The translations under genes were made by a program, and so were the position numbers. A DNA stretch of 64,000 nucleotides from JAENVT01 sp039931555 (GTDB lineage Bacteria > Actinomycetota > Acidimicrobiia > Acidimicrobiales > Ilumatobacteraceae). Location: NCBI GenBank assembly GCA_039931555.1, contig JBDTRP010000171.1:1-64000 (forward strand), given 5' to 3'. The notes under the pieces were generated by a model. That model was not told the origin of the DNA, searched no databases, and saw only the letters and a list, made by a program, of their open reading frames with translations. Below are positions 8,882-17,034 of the stretch, one piece after another. Within the stretch, counting starts at the first letter, position 1. Each line of letters opens with the position of its first letter.

Positions 8882-9528
8882 CCAACGCCGGCCACGGTGC
8901 TGATCGTCGGCGAGTCGGTACTGGCACCCGACAGCTTCCCACGCAACGAGCTGATGTGTACGGCGAGGGTGTGTGTCGACTTCGACCAGAACGTGTCCCA
9001 CACGTCGGCCATCAGTTCGTCCTTGCTGACGGACTCCCCGGCACGCGTTGCCAGGGCGGTCAGCAGGTCGAACTCGCGTGCGGTCAGCTCCAACCGCTCA
9101 CCCGCGACGGTCGCCTGACGGGCGCCACGATCCACCCGCAATGCGCCGACGTCGACGACAGCCGACGACCGATCGAGATGCCGGCGAATGCGGAGTGTCA
9201 ACACGGCGAGCGAGAACGGCTTGGTCACGTAGTCGTCGGCGCCCGCGTCGAGTGCGTCGACGACGTCGACCTCGTCCCGACGGCCGGTGACCACGATGAT
9301 GGGGCGGTCGGGATGCCGGGCGCGCAGTTCTCTGCACAGTTCCACACCGTCGCCATCGGGCAGGCCGAGATCCACCAACGCGATGTCGTGATCGTCGACG
9401 CGCAACGCCTCGCATGCCGCAGAGACAGCCGTGGTGTCGAAGCCGCCCTGGGCGAGCCCGCGCTCCAACGCCTGTCGCACCCCTGCCTCGTCTTCGACGA
9501 TCAACACGTTCGGTTGCGACCTCGTCAC
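8848..9528 (-). CDS. Second OmpR/PhoB-family response regulator (orphan)
   Basis: 226 residues from GTG 9528; the adjacent GTG 9531 is an equal alternative. It has a complete receiver (VEDE pocket, ALVDLGLPD, VVTGRRDE, TKPFS) and winged-helix domain (LTAREFDLLTAL, STVAGVGYRL). No second histidine kinase lies nearby, so it is either an orphan or shares the kinase at 6760-8160. An in-frame extension to 9621 has no regulator similarity and is rejected. The gene end overlaps the convergent regulator gene by 34 bases. Confidence 0.9.
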   Translation of the reverse strand: MTRSQPNVLIVEDEAGVRQALERGLAQGGFDTTAVSAACEALRVDDHDIALVDLGLPDGDGVELCRELRARHPDRPIIVVTGRRDEVDVVDALDAGADDYVTKPFSLAVLTLRIRRHLDRSSAVVDVGALRVDRGARQATVAGERLELTAREFDLLTALATRAGESVSKDELMADVWDTFWSKSTHTLAVHISSLRGKLSGASTDSPTISTVAGVGYRLDADPSNR

Positions 9529-9546
9529 CACGCACAGCCTGCCTGA

Positions 9547-9726
9547 TCGGAGGCCGCTACAAACATCGCGCCGAACTGGGTCCAAGGAGAAGTCGCCATC
9601 TGGGCCACCACCCACCACCAATACACCGCCGGCTCACGCGTCATGGTCTTCGTCGAAGGCCCCAACGGCAAGAGCGAACAACCACCCGAAGCCGCCTGGC
9701 TGACCCTCGGCCAAGCCGCCAGCTGA
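9547..9726 (+). pseudogene. 3' remnant of an unrecognised gene
   Basis: An open frame of 59 codons ends ...AAWLTLGQAAS at the TGA of 9724-9726. Reading upstream it meets a TGA at 9544 without passing an ATG, GTG or TTG start at its beginning; the only ATG lies inside (codon 35). The translation (NWVQGEVAIWATTHHQ, RVMVFVEGPNGKSEQPP) looks protein-like. All four or five glutamines use CAA, unlike neighbouring genes that prefer CAG. It is best read as the tail of a gene whose 5' part was lost, perhaps acquired DNA. I do not recognise the family. Confidence 0.45.
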
Positions 9727-9753
9727 CTGGGCCGAGAGTCACGCCGCTGGCGA

Positions 9754-9945
9754 TCAGTGCTTCGTGGCGCGGTCCTTGACCTTGTCGACGAGATCCTCCG
9801 CCTTGTCCTTGGAGTCTTCCAGGAACTCCTTGACCTTGCCGGCGTTCTCGTCGGCCTTGCCCTGCTTCTTCAGATCCTTGTTGTCGGTCAGATCGCCGAC
9901 GGCCTGCTTGACCCTGCCCTTTGCTTGATCCAGGTTGTTGTCCAT
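9754..9945 (-). CDS. CsbD-family stress protein
   Basis: This 63-residue highly charged Lys/Asp-rich protein matches the CsbD pattern (DQAKGRVKQAVGDLT, then KGKADENAGKVKE). Members are general-stress proteins without a known activity, mostly alpha-helical and cytoplasmic. The ATG at 9945 has GTAGGAGAC upstream at good spacing. It is monocistronic, with its promoter in the gap towards 10060. Confidence 0.92.
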   Translation of the reverse strand: MDNNLDQAKGRVKQAVGDLTDNKDLKKQGKADENAGKVKEFLEDSKDKAEDLVDKVKDRATKH

Positions 9946-10059
9946 GATGTCTCCTACGTCGTTGTAGCGGATTCAGTCACGGAGTACCCGGGGGCACCGA
10001 ACGCCAAACCACACGCCGGCGACGTTTACGGCCCCGTCGCACCGGGTACCACCAAGACC

Positions 10060-10146
10060 ATGTTGCTCGCATCCGGTATCGTCGTCAGCGGAGGCCTCAT
10101 CGGCCTCATCCTTCTCATCGTCATCATCGTGCTCATTCTCCGGTAA
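10060..10146 (+). CDS. Possible single-helix mini membrane protein
   Basis: A 28-codon frame from ATG 10060 encodes one hydrophobic helix (GGLIGLILLIVIIVLIL) ending in Arg. No start exists further upstream between the CsbD gene and here, and no ribosome-binding site is seen. The strong hydrophobicity is the only argument for reality. Confidence 0.3.
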   Translation: MLLASGIVVSGGLIGLILLIVIIVLILR

Positions 10147-10194
10147 GTGATGCGCCGGGGCGCGATGTTGAGTTCCCCGTGATCACCGACCACA

Positions 10195-10650
10195 ATGGCG
10201 ACGATGCCAAGTCGTCGACGTCCAAAGGCTCCGCCGCCACGCCCGCTCTCCGACGCTGAGCGTTTCGCCCAGAGCCTGCGCGACTCCGAGGAAGCTGATC
10301 GACGTGCCAAGCAGGCCGAGATCGATCGCAAGGCGGACATCGAGCAGCGCAAGATCGACGCCGCCGAGCAGGCCGCTCGACTGCGGCGCGCCCAGGCAGC
10401 GCACCAACGCGCCGTAGAGGTCGTCAAGGAAGCGACGCGGACCGGCAAGGGCGCAGCAGAAGCTGACCTGGCGTGGCGTGACGCCAAGGCCGAACTGCTG
10501 GAGCTGGAGACTGGCAAACGTCCGGCGTGGGCGGCGGCGCGGCCAGTCGAGCCGACCGAACCAGCCGAGTCATCGGAGACGTCGGAGTCGGCCGACGGTG
10601 ACGATGCCGAAGGCGAAGGCGAAGGCGAAGGCGACAACGACGCCGACTGA
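10195..10650 (+). CDS. Hypothetical charged coiled-coil protein
   Basis: 151 residues from ATG 10195; ATG 10204 is also possible. The N-terminus is Pro/Arg-rich. Residues 18-110 are an Ala/Glu/Lys/Arg-rich continuous helix likely to form a coiled coil. The last 40 residues are acidic and disordered (repeated Glu-Gly near the end). There is no signal peptide or membrane segment. I do not recognise the family. Codon use and amino-acid periodicity support coding. Confidence 0.6.
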   Translation: MATMPSRRRPKAPPPRPLSDAERFAQSLRDSEEADRRAKQAEIDRKADIEQRKIDAAEQAARLRRAQAAHQRAVEVVKEATRTGKGAAEADLAWRDAKAELLELETGKRPAWAAARPVEPTEPAESSETSESADGDDAEGEGEGEGDNDAD

Positions 10651-10702
10651 GTCTCGGGGCGACGTCGATGGCCGCTGTCGATGACACCTCGACTGGTTGG
10701 GG

Positions 10703-11329
10703 TCACGATCCATCGCGTAGGTCTGCGAGACGTTCAGCGGTGAAGCGAATATGCTCGAAGCTCACCACGCAGCCGTCACCGGTGGGCGACTGGGCCTCGA
10801 AGCCGACCATGTGCCCGTCCAGCGCCTCGCCGAGTGTGAAGACGCGGATCAGGCGCCACGTCGCACCGTCGGTTGATGCGTGGAATGCGTAGACGTGGTC
10901 GATACGCGACACGCGGAACCACACCGACCGGTCGGCGAGGACGAAGGCATTGGCGTCGTCGGAGAAGTCACGGGTCACGACCGACACCACCATCGGCTCC
11001 GCCGCCGGAGAGAGCTCGAAGCAGAACTTCGCCCAGTGCCGCGCGTCGATCCAGATCAGAAGGACCCCGGCGTCGTACTGCGCCGCAAAGTCGACGGTGA
11101 CCCGGGCAGCGAGCTGGAAGTCGCCCGCGGGCGAGGTGCCGAGCAGCGTCGCCGCGTTGAGCATGGATTCGGCGTCACCGGAGCCCTCGCCACCGGGGTT
11201 GACGTACAGATCCGTGTGTGCCGGCGCAGACGCCATCACAGCACCCGCCCGCTCGTCGCGGCGCCACACGTCGAGCTGCGATGGGGTGACGGGAAACGGG
11301 AGCTCGGGCACGGGCAACGCGTCGATCAT
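10703..11329 (-). CDS. DUF1349 family protein
   Basis: 208 residues from ATG 11329. It has the concanavalin-like jelly-roll fold typical of DUF1349: DLYVNPGG near the N-terminus, FAAQYDAGVLLIWID, WAKFCFEL and the terminal HMVGFEAQSPTGDGC block. These proteins are cytoplasmic and about 200 residues long, matching this start; an in-frame extension to 11407 crosses an inverted repeat and is not used. Function is unknown, and sugar or nucleotide binding has been suggested only from the fold. It follows the LuxR-type regulator on the same strand after 106 bases. Confidence 0.85.
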   Translation of the reverse strand: MIDALPVPELPFPVTPSQLDVWRRDERAGAVMASAPAHTDLYVNPGGEGSGDAESMLNAATLLGTSPAGDFQLAARVTVDFAAQYDAGVLLIWIDARHWAKFCFELSPAAEPMVVSVVTRDFSDDANAFVLADRSVWFRVSRIDHVYAFHASTDGATWRLIRVFTLGEALDGHMVGFEAQSPTGDGCVVSFEHIRFTAERLADLRDGS

Positions 11330-11368
11330 CTCGCCGACTGTAGGAGCCGGGGCCGGGGACCGCAGCAC

Positions 11369-11419
11369 CCCTGTGGAGTGTCTCAGGCGTTCCTGGGTGC
11401 CTCTCAAGACTCCACAGGG
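11369..11419. terminator. Inverted repeat downstream of the LiaR-like gene
   Basis: CCCTGTGGAGT at 11369-11379 pairs perfectly with 11409-11419 across a 29-base loop. It lies between the regulator stop (11436) and the DUF1349 start (11329), both on the minus strand. It could end the regulator transcript or be an operator. No T-run is present, so termination is uncertain. Confidence 0.4.
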
Positions 11420-11435
11420 AGTTCAGGCGGCCGAC

Positions 11436-12077
11436 CTACAGCAGACGGCGGTCGGTGGCCCAGGCGGTGAGTTCGTGCCGGTTGGAGAGTTGTAGCTTGC
11501 GCAGCACAGACGAGACGTGGGTCTCGACGGTCTTGACCGAGACGTGGATGCGCCCCGCGACCTCTTTGTACGTGTACCCCCGGGCAATGAGACGGAGCAC
11601 CTCCTGCTCGCGTTGGGTCAGCCGATCCATGTCGGGATCCGACGTGACGGGCACGGACCCGGCGAACGCATCGAGCACGAATCCGGCAAGACGTGGCGAG
11701 AACACCGCGTCGCCCGCATGAACCCGACGGATGGCATCGAGCAACTCCTCACGCGTGATGGTCTTGGTCACGTAGCCACGGGCACCGGCGCGGATCACCC
11801 CGATCACGTCGTCGGCGGCGTCCGACACCGACAGCGCCAGGCACTTGGTATCGGGCAGGTCACTTGCCAGCCCTTCGAGGATCGCCCGCCCACCACCGTT
11901 GGGCAGGTGCACATCGAGCAGGACGACATCGGGCTTGGTCGCACGGATGGCGATGATGGCCTCGTCGACCGAACCGACATCGCCAACGATCTCGACGGCG
12001 TCGCCGATCTCCGCCTTCACGCCGGAGCGGAACAGCGCGTGGTCATCGACGACGAACACGCGGACCCGAGCCGTCAT
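11436..12077 (-). CDS. NarL/LuxR-family response regulator (LiaR-like)
   Basis: This 213-residue regulator has a receiver (VDDHALFRSG, phospho-acceptor VVLLDVHLP, ALSVSD, TKTITREEL) and a LuxR helix-turn-helix (LTQREQEVLRLIARGYTYKEVA, VKTVETHVSSVLRKL). The ATG at 12077 overlaps the stop of the upstream kinase gene (ATGA), so the two form an operon. With the PspC-domain kinase and the divergent PspC/LiaF-like membrane protein it resembles a Lia envelope-stress system. Confidence 0.93.
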   Translation of the reverse strand: MTARVRVFVVDDHALFRSGVKAEIGDAVEIVGDVGSVDEAIIAIRATKPDVVLLDVHLPNGGGRAILEGLASDLPDTKCLALSVSDAADDVIGVIRAGARGYVTKTITREELLDAIRRVHAGDAVFSPRLAGFVLDAFAGSVPVTSDPDMDRLTQREQEVLRLIARGYTYKEVAGRIHVSVKTVETHVSSVLRKLQLSNRHELTAWATDRRLL

Positions 12078-13273
12078 CGCAGCACCACCAGCTCCCACTC
12101 GGTGCCCGCACCCGGCGACGAGTCCAAGACTGCCTTGCCGCCGATGCGCTCGATGCGATCACGAATCGACATGGCAATGCCGCGACGGTCGTTGCCGATC
12201 TCTGCAGACGCGAACCCCACGCCTTTGTCGCGCACGAACGCGGTGATCGCTGTTGGCTCGACCTCGATGTAGACGCTGACCAGATCAGCCTGGGCGTGCT
12301 TGGCCGCGTTGACGGTCGCCTCGCGCACGGCCAACAGCAACGCGTCGACCGCGGGCGTGACCTCGACATCACCGACCACGACGAGGTCCACCGGCATCCC
12401 GTGATCGAGCTCGACCTCAGCGGCGATGCCCTCGGCCCGAGCACTCAGCGAGCCGACGACGGCGCTGGCCTTCACGTCGTACAGCCAGCTGCGCAGCTCG
12501 CGTTCCTGCCGACGGGCCAGCATGACCATCCGCCGCGGGTCCGACGCGGCTCGCTGCATCAACGCCAGTGTCTGCAACACCGAATCGTGCAGATGTGCCG
12601 CCATGTCGTTGCGCTCTTGATCACGGATGCGGGCCCGCTCCTCGTCGCGCAACTGGGTCGTCAACCGCCCGACGTATGGACCGACCAGCACCGCTGCGCC
12701 CGCCAGCGCCATCGCCAACGCGGCCAGTGCGGCGGGCAACTGCTGCACACGCACGCCACGCGCTACCAATGCAACGACACCGGCGAGGGCCAAGGCCACA
12801 CCACCCAAAGCACGCAACGGGGTGGCCCGGCCCTGCAACACACGCTCGAGCGGGTCGCCTTCCGGATGCGACTCGCGGCCGTGATACCACAGCAGCGCCG
12901 AGCCCGCGGAGACGACGACGGCGGGCACCATGATCGTGTCTCCCGGCCACACGCCGATGTTGCGCGCCGTCATCAGCAAGCCGCCGCTGGCCGCAGCGAC
13001 GGCGATCGATCGCGCCGAGACGACCGCGTGATCGGGTTCCGGTGGAAGTGGCAGCTGGTCAGGCGGGGTACTCAGTGCGAACGCCACCACGTACAGCACC
13101 ACCCCGGCACCGCCGGTCAGTGTCAGCACCAGTAGAGCAACGCGCACCACGTAGCTGTCGATGCCGTACCGGCGGGCAATCCCACCGCACACGCCGAACA
13201 GCATGCGGTCGGTCGACGAACGGGCGAACTCGATCCGACGGTCCCCGCGCGGCGATGCAGGCGTCGTGTCCAT
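12074..13273 (-). CDS. PspC-domain histidine kinase (LiaS-like)
   Basis: 399 residues from ATG 13273; ATG 13279 is also possible. It starts with a PspC domain (MLFGVCGGIARRYGIDSYVVRVA), followed by about five membrane helices, then a HisKA_3 dimerisation helix with phospho-acceptor His in MAAHLHDSVLQTL and a HATPase domain (AVREATVNAAKHA, GVGFASAEIG, GIAMSIRDRIERIGG). The partner regulator is encoded 4 bases overlapped downstream. The PspC module suggests sensing of membrane stress. It is divergent from the PspC/LiaF-like gene at 13404. Confidence 0.92.
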   Translation of the reverse strand: MDTTPASPRGDRRIEFARSSTDRMLFGVCGGIARRYGIDSYVVRVALLVLTLTGGAGVVLYVVAFALSTPPDQLPLPPEPDHAVVSARSIAVAAASGGLLMTARNIGVWPGDTIMVPAVVVSAGSALLWYHGRESHPEGDPLERVLQGRATPLRALGGVALALAGVVALVARGVRVQQLPAALAALAMALAGAAVLVGPYVGRLTTQLRDEERARIRDQERNDMAAHLHDSVLQTLALMQRAASDPRRMVMLARRQERELRSWLYDVKASAVVGSLSARAEGIAAEVELDHGMPVDLVVVGDVEVTPAVDALLLAVREATVNAAKHAQADLVSVYIEVEPTAITAFVRDKGVGFASAEIGNDRRGIAMSIRDRIERIGGKAVLDSSPGAGTEWELVVLR

Positions 13274-13390
13274 GTGCATATCGTGGCATCGAATGGGATC
13301 CGGCACATCAGGTGGCAACCCTGATCCCCCGCCACCGAACTCAGGGATCAACCAGGGTCATCCCCGATGGCGGCGACCGCCGCGCATCCG

Positions 13391-13396
13391 TACCGT
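13391..13396 (+). promoter_or_regulatory. -10 hexamer for a leaderless gene
   Basis: TACCGT is followed by 7 bases and then the ATG at 13404. This places the predicted transcription start at or next to the A of the start codon, so the mRNA would be leaderless. No ribosome-binding site is present. Confidence 0.55.
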
Positions 13397-13403
13397 GCAA
13401 CCC

Positions 13404-14861
13404 ATGACCAATCTCGAGACGGAGCCAGCCGCCCTGCCACCGCCTGCTCCGGCGACCCCACCCACCCCCGACCGACGCTGGGCGCGATCCGATGACCGGA
13501 TCGTGCTCGGCGTCGCCGGCGGGTTGGGTCGCGCCCTGGCGATCGAGCCGCTGTTCGTGCGCATCGCCTTCGTGGCGCTGGGGCTGTTCAGCGGCGTCGG
13601 CATCGTGATGTACGTCGCCGGGCTGGCGTTGCTGGCCGACTCGCCGACGTCGCCGCCGACGTCCACTGCCCGCAGGATCGGCGGGGGCATTGCCGTGCTG
13701 CTGTCGTTGCGCTGGTTGTTCAACGGCGAGGCGCACCTTCCTGGGGCCGGCTGGGTCGTGGCCATCGGCCTGCTGGGCGCGGCGATCGCGCTGTGGCGCG
13801 GACGGACTCCGCTCGAACCGCTCCCGCCGCTCCCTTCAGCCGACGTGCGCACCGACTCCGCCGGCGGCTCCACGGGTGAACGATGGGATGCCTTGACGGC
13901 CGAGCGTCGCAGGCGACCGCGCCCCCCGCGGTCGCCATTGGGCCTCTTGACGATCGGCTCGGCGACCGTGATCGGCGCCTTGGTCTGGCTGCTGAACGGA
14001 AGTGCCGGCAACCGCGGGGTCTGGGCGTTCGGCTGGGCCACGGTCGTACTGGGCGTTGGCATGGTGGTCGGCGCGTTCGCCGGCCGCGCTCGCTGGTTGA
14101 TCGTGCCGGCGATGGCGACGACTGTCGCTGCCGTCACTGCATCGGCGCTGAGCTTCGCCGGCGTCGGTCTGGACCATCGCTCGGGGGATCGCACGGAGTT
14201 CGTCAGTGCCGGAAGTACCGTGGCCGCCCGGTACCGCACCGGCACCGGCAGCTTCGAGCTCGATCTCACCAGCTACCCCGATGCCGCGTCGACCGCGATC
14301 GAGGTGGGCGTGGGTGATCTGACGGTTCTCGTTCCCGACAACGCGCACGTGCAGATCGACGCCCGAGTCGGCGTCGGTTCGATCGAGGCACTCGGGTCGA
14401 CGAGCAACGGCTACCGACGCTCACTGACCATCGACGACCATCGCGATGGCGCGCAGCTGATCAAGTTGAAGCTGCGGGTCGGCGTCGGACACCTCGAGGT
14501 TCGTCACGGGTCGTTCTTCGACGGCGTCCCAGCGGACGGCGTGGTCCCGACCACTACGGGCTTGCTCGACGTGCTCCTCATCCCGAAGCAATCCTTCGGT
14601 GATGGCACCGTGCTGTTCGTCGACGGCTCGATCGACTTCGGCGACGGACGTCGCATCGAGGCCGACGGTTCGTACCAGATCCCGATCGTCGAGCAACGCG
14701 CCGACGGGTCGGTGCAACTCGACAACGGCGCCATCATCCGCATCGACGGCGTGGTGGTCACCCCGGGTGGGTTCACCATCCCGAGACCCAGCCCTCCCTC
14801 GCCGCCCGGCGCCTCGGCCACCTCCATCTTGCCGACCGCAACCGTGGCGGTCCAGCCATGA
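13404..14861 (+). CDS. PspC-domain membrane protein with LiaF-like C-terminus
   Basis: 485 residues. A PspC domain (RIVLGVAGGLGRALAIEPLFVRIAF, residues 34-75) is followed by several membrane helices to about residue 260. A C-terminal beta-rich domain has repeated VGVGDLTVLVP-like strands, typical of LiaF/DUF2154-type proteins that inhibit the Lia kinase. It is divergent from the LiaS/LiaR-like pair and probably acts as the third component at the membrane. The final 30 residues are Pro/Ser-rich. Translation starts 7 bases after TACCGT. The next gene overlaps its stop (ATGA). Confidence 0.88.
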   Translation: MTNLETEPAALPPPAPATPPTPDRRWARSDDRIVLGVAGGLGRALAIEPLFVRIAFVALGLFSGVGIVMYVAGLALLADSPTSPPTSTARRIGGGIAVLLSLRWLFNGEAHLPGAGWVVAIGLLGAAIALWRGRTPLEPLPPLPSADVRTDSAGGSTGERWDALTAERRRRPRPPRSPLGLLTIGSATVIGALVWLLNGSAGNRGVWAFGWATVVLGVGMVVGAFAGRARWLIVPAMATTVAAVTASALSFAGVGLDHRSGDRTEFVSAGSTVAARYRTGTGSFELDLTSYPDAASTAIEVGVGDLTVLVPDNAHVQIDARVGVGSIEALGSTSNGYRRSLTIDDHRDGAQLIKLKLRVGVGHLEVRHGSFFDGVPADGVVPTTTGLLDVLLIPKQSFGDGTVLFVDGSIDFGDGRRIEADGSYQIPIVEQRADGSVQLDNGAIIRIDGVVVTPGGFTIPRPSPPSPPGASATSILPTATVAVQP

Positions 14862-15088
14862 ACACCCATCGATTCGACCCGGTCTCGGCCGTGTTCGGGG
14901 TGCTGGCGATCATCCTCGGAATCGCCGCGGTCAACGGGCGGCTCGGCAACCTCATCAACGACCGTCCCGATGCGCTGATCCCGCTGCTGGTCTTGACCGT
15001 CGGTGCACTGGCGGTCATCGTCGCGGCGCGGCGGTCATTTCAAGATGTTGACCGCGCGGGCGACGACCAGCACGACCGTGCCGAGTGA
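14858..15088 (+). CDS. Small two-helix membrane protein
   Basis: 76 residues starting at the ATG that overlaps the preceding stop (ATGA). It has two hydrophobic segments (AVFGVLAIILGIAAV and ALIPLLVLTVGALAVIVAA) and a charged tail. Coupling suggests a role with the PspC/LiaF-like protein. Its last 54 bases overlap the end of the convergent DUF1345-like gene. Family not recognised. Confidence 0.7.
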   Translation: MNTHRFDPVSAVFGVLAIILGIAAVNGRLGNLINDRPDALIPLLVLTVGALAVIVAARRSFQDVDRAGDDQHDRAE

Positions 15089-15793
15089 CACGATCGACTG
15101 CAACATCATCGCCATCTTCGCCCAGCGCGCCAACGGCAGTGTGTCGGTGGGGCTGAACGCGGCGGCGTTGGTGAACGACAGGTACAGGTAGTCGAAGAAC
15201 TGGGGTTGCCAATCGGCTGGCGAGAGATCGGGCATCGTCATCTGCGGGAAGAGGAAGTCGGGGTACGTCTTCAACGCCAGCGCCCGCGCCGCCGGACCAC
15301 CTCGGTCGAGGTTCCAGTACCACATGCCGAACACGATCACGTTGGTCAACCAGATGGCGCCACCCGTCAGCAGCAGCGTCGTGGCGCTGTCTTGAGATTT
15401 GCCACGCAACAAGGCGGTGATCAATCGACCGGCGGACCCGGCGTTGGCCAGCGAGATCACAGCGATCAGCATGATGCTGACCGTTCGTAGTTGCGGCGAA
15501 TGTCGGGTGATGCGCCGCGGATGGGCGACCGACAGCCCGATGCCCAACATCGCTCCCAACGTCGGCAGCAGCCACGTTGGTGGGATCTCGTACCGGTTGG
15601 GAATCGCGACCTGCAACCCCACCGCGACCGCGACCGCGATACGCACCGGCCAGGTCGACTCCCCGTCGGTCAGCCGCCGCCAGGCCGGCACGATCACGGA
15701 GGTGGGGATCAGCTTGGCGGGCAGCGCGAGCAGACGCTCGAGATCGTCTCGCATGCCACCTTGTTCGTCCGCTCGATCCTCCGGAACCGTCAC
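15035..15793 (-). CDS. DUF1345 family membrane protein
   Basis: 252 residues with four or five membrane helices. The conserved part WYWNLDRGGP, then DWQPQFFDYLYLSFTNAAAFSPTDTLPL, identifies DUF1345. The family is uncharacterised; the segment before the last helix resembles the pore-loop region of ion channels, which is suggestive only. A GTG or ATG at 15793 is the farthest start; the Met at codon 14 (15754) is an alternative, but residues 1-20 look genuine. The gene is single and convergent with the small membrane protein gene. Confidence 0.85.
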   Translation of the reverse strand: MTVPEDRADEQGGMRDDLERLLALPAKLIPTSVIVPAWRRLTDGESTWPVRIAVAVAVGLQVAIPNRYEIPPTWLLPTLGAMLGIGLSVAHPRRITRHSPQLRTVSIMLIAVISLANAGSAGRLITALLRGKSQDSATTLLLTGGAIWLTNVIVFGMWYWNLDRGGPAARALALKTYPDFLFPQMTMPDLSPADWQPQFFDYLYLSFTNAAAFSPTDTLPLARWAKMAMMLQSIVSLGTVVLVVARAVNILK

Positions 15794-15835
15794 CCGTAAA
15801 GTCTCGCACGGCCACCGATCGCGCCGTGGTAGGCC

Positions 15836-16234
15836 TCAGCCGCCGATCGGGCTGTACGCTTCGACCTCGATCTCGACGAGATGCGCCGGATCGATCAGGC
15901 GTGAGACCTCGACCATCGTCGAGACCGGGCGGATGTCGGCGAAGACTTCGCCGTGCGCCGCGCCGACCGCCTGCCAGTCGGAGATGTCGACAACGAAGAT
16001 CCTTGTCCGCACGACCTGTTCGAACGTGGCACCAGCCTTGGCCAGGGCATCGCCGACGATGCGCAAGGTCACCCTGGTCTGCTCACCGGCGTCGCCTTGC
16101 CCGACGACAACCCCGTCGACGGTCGCCGTGGTACCGGCAACATGCACGTAGTCACCGCTGCGGACCACCCTGCTGTACCCGACAACGGACTCCCACGGCC
16201 CGCCTGAACCCCATCGATCGATCGCTGCTGACAT
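15836..16234 (-). CDS. RidA/YjgF-family protein
   Basis: 132 residues from ATG 16234. RidA-family trimeric enzymes hydrolyse reactive enamine/imine intermediates or act on related substrates. The sequence has the family core GDYVHVAGTTA, LAKAGATFEQVVRTRIFVVDI and PAHLVEIEVEAY. The arginine of the RTRIFV motif, used by active deaminases, is present. The frame extends to 16609 without similarity and is not used. Confidence 0.9.
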   Translation of the reverse strand: MSAAIDRWGSGGPWESVVGYSRVVRSGDYVHVAGTTATVDGVVVGQGDAGEQTRVTLRIVGDALAKAGATFEQVVRTRIFVVDISDWQAVGAAHGEVFADIRPVSTMVEVSRLIDPAHLVEIEVEAYSPIGG

Positions 16235-16307
16235 TCCTGCAGCCTTGCACACGGTTCGCGAGCGCTGATCAGCGTTCAACTTCGCGGGTCGTCGCGCCGA
16301 TACAACG

Positions 16308-17012
16308 ATGATGACCAACGGCGGACGCACCACTTTCGTGAGGGCTGTCTCGGCGGGCATACCCGATCGAACGATCGTCGTCGCCCTCGTCGTGATCGGC
16401 GTCCTTGCTGCCACGGGCGCTGCACTGGGAACCTTCGCCGCGGTGCGCAGTCGTCGGAACCGGCACTTCGCCCAGTTGGCACTGTGCGACGATCTGACCG
16501 GTGTCGGCAACCGTCGCCGTCTCGACCGTGATCTGGCGATCGAGGCGGGCAACGGCGATACGCCTGTGGCGGTGATCATGGTCGATGTCGACCACTTCAA
16601 GCGGATCAACGACGAGCACGGCCACGACGCCGGTGATCAGGTACTGCGCGCCGTCGCCGATGTGCTGCGTCGCGAGGTGCGCACCGGCGACGTCGTTTAC
16701 CGCTACGGCGGCGAGGAGTTCTGCGTGCTGTTGGCCCAATCCAACACGACCGAGGCCGGCCAGGTCGCCGAACGAATTCGATTCGCCGTCTCGCGAATGG
16801 CGCTCGCCGTCGACGATCCGCTGACCGTGTCGATCGGCGTCGCCCTCGGCAAGGGAGCGCATGTCGCGCAGACGATGCTGCGCGCCGACGAGGCCCTGTT
16901 CAAGTCGAAAGACGGTGGCCGCGACCGGGTCACACTCGCAGCGCAGCCGTTACTCGGGCCGATGGCGGTTTCGCTCCACCCCGACCCGACGCACGGCGCT
17001 ACGTTTGGCTGA
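16308..17012 (+). CDS. Membrane-anchored GGDEF diguanylate cyclase
   Basis: 234 residues: a short N-terminus, one membrane helix (about residues 21-46), then a complete GGDEF domain that would make cyclic di-GMP. The substrate-binding DDLTGVGNRR, metal site VDVDHFKRIND and the active-site motif GGEEF are intact. The product-inhibition I-site RxxD (RTGD) sits five residues before GGEEF, so feedback control is likely. There is no sensory domain beyond the helix. ATG 16311 is an alternative start. hisC follows 22 bases downstream. Confidence 0.93.
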   Translation: MMTNGGRTTFVRAVSAGIPDRTIVVALVVIGVLAATGAALGTFAAVRSRRNRHFAQLALCDDLTGVGNRRRLDRDLAIEAGNGDTPVAVIMVDVDHFKRINDEHGHDAGDQVLRAVADVLRREVRTGDVVYRYGGEEFCVLLAQSNTTEAGQVAERIRFAVSRMALAVDDPLTVSIGVALGKGAHVAQTMLRADEALFKSKDGGRDRVTLAAQPLLGPMAVSLHPDPTHGATFG

Positions 17013-17034
17013 CCACTCGCCGACCGGAGCATCC

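Noticed and set aside
10026..10706. 226-codon minus-strand frame opposite the coiled-coil protein
   Set aside because: Low-complexity Ser/Arg translation caused by the repetitive Glu/Gly codons on the other strand.
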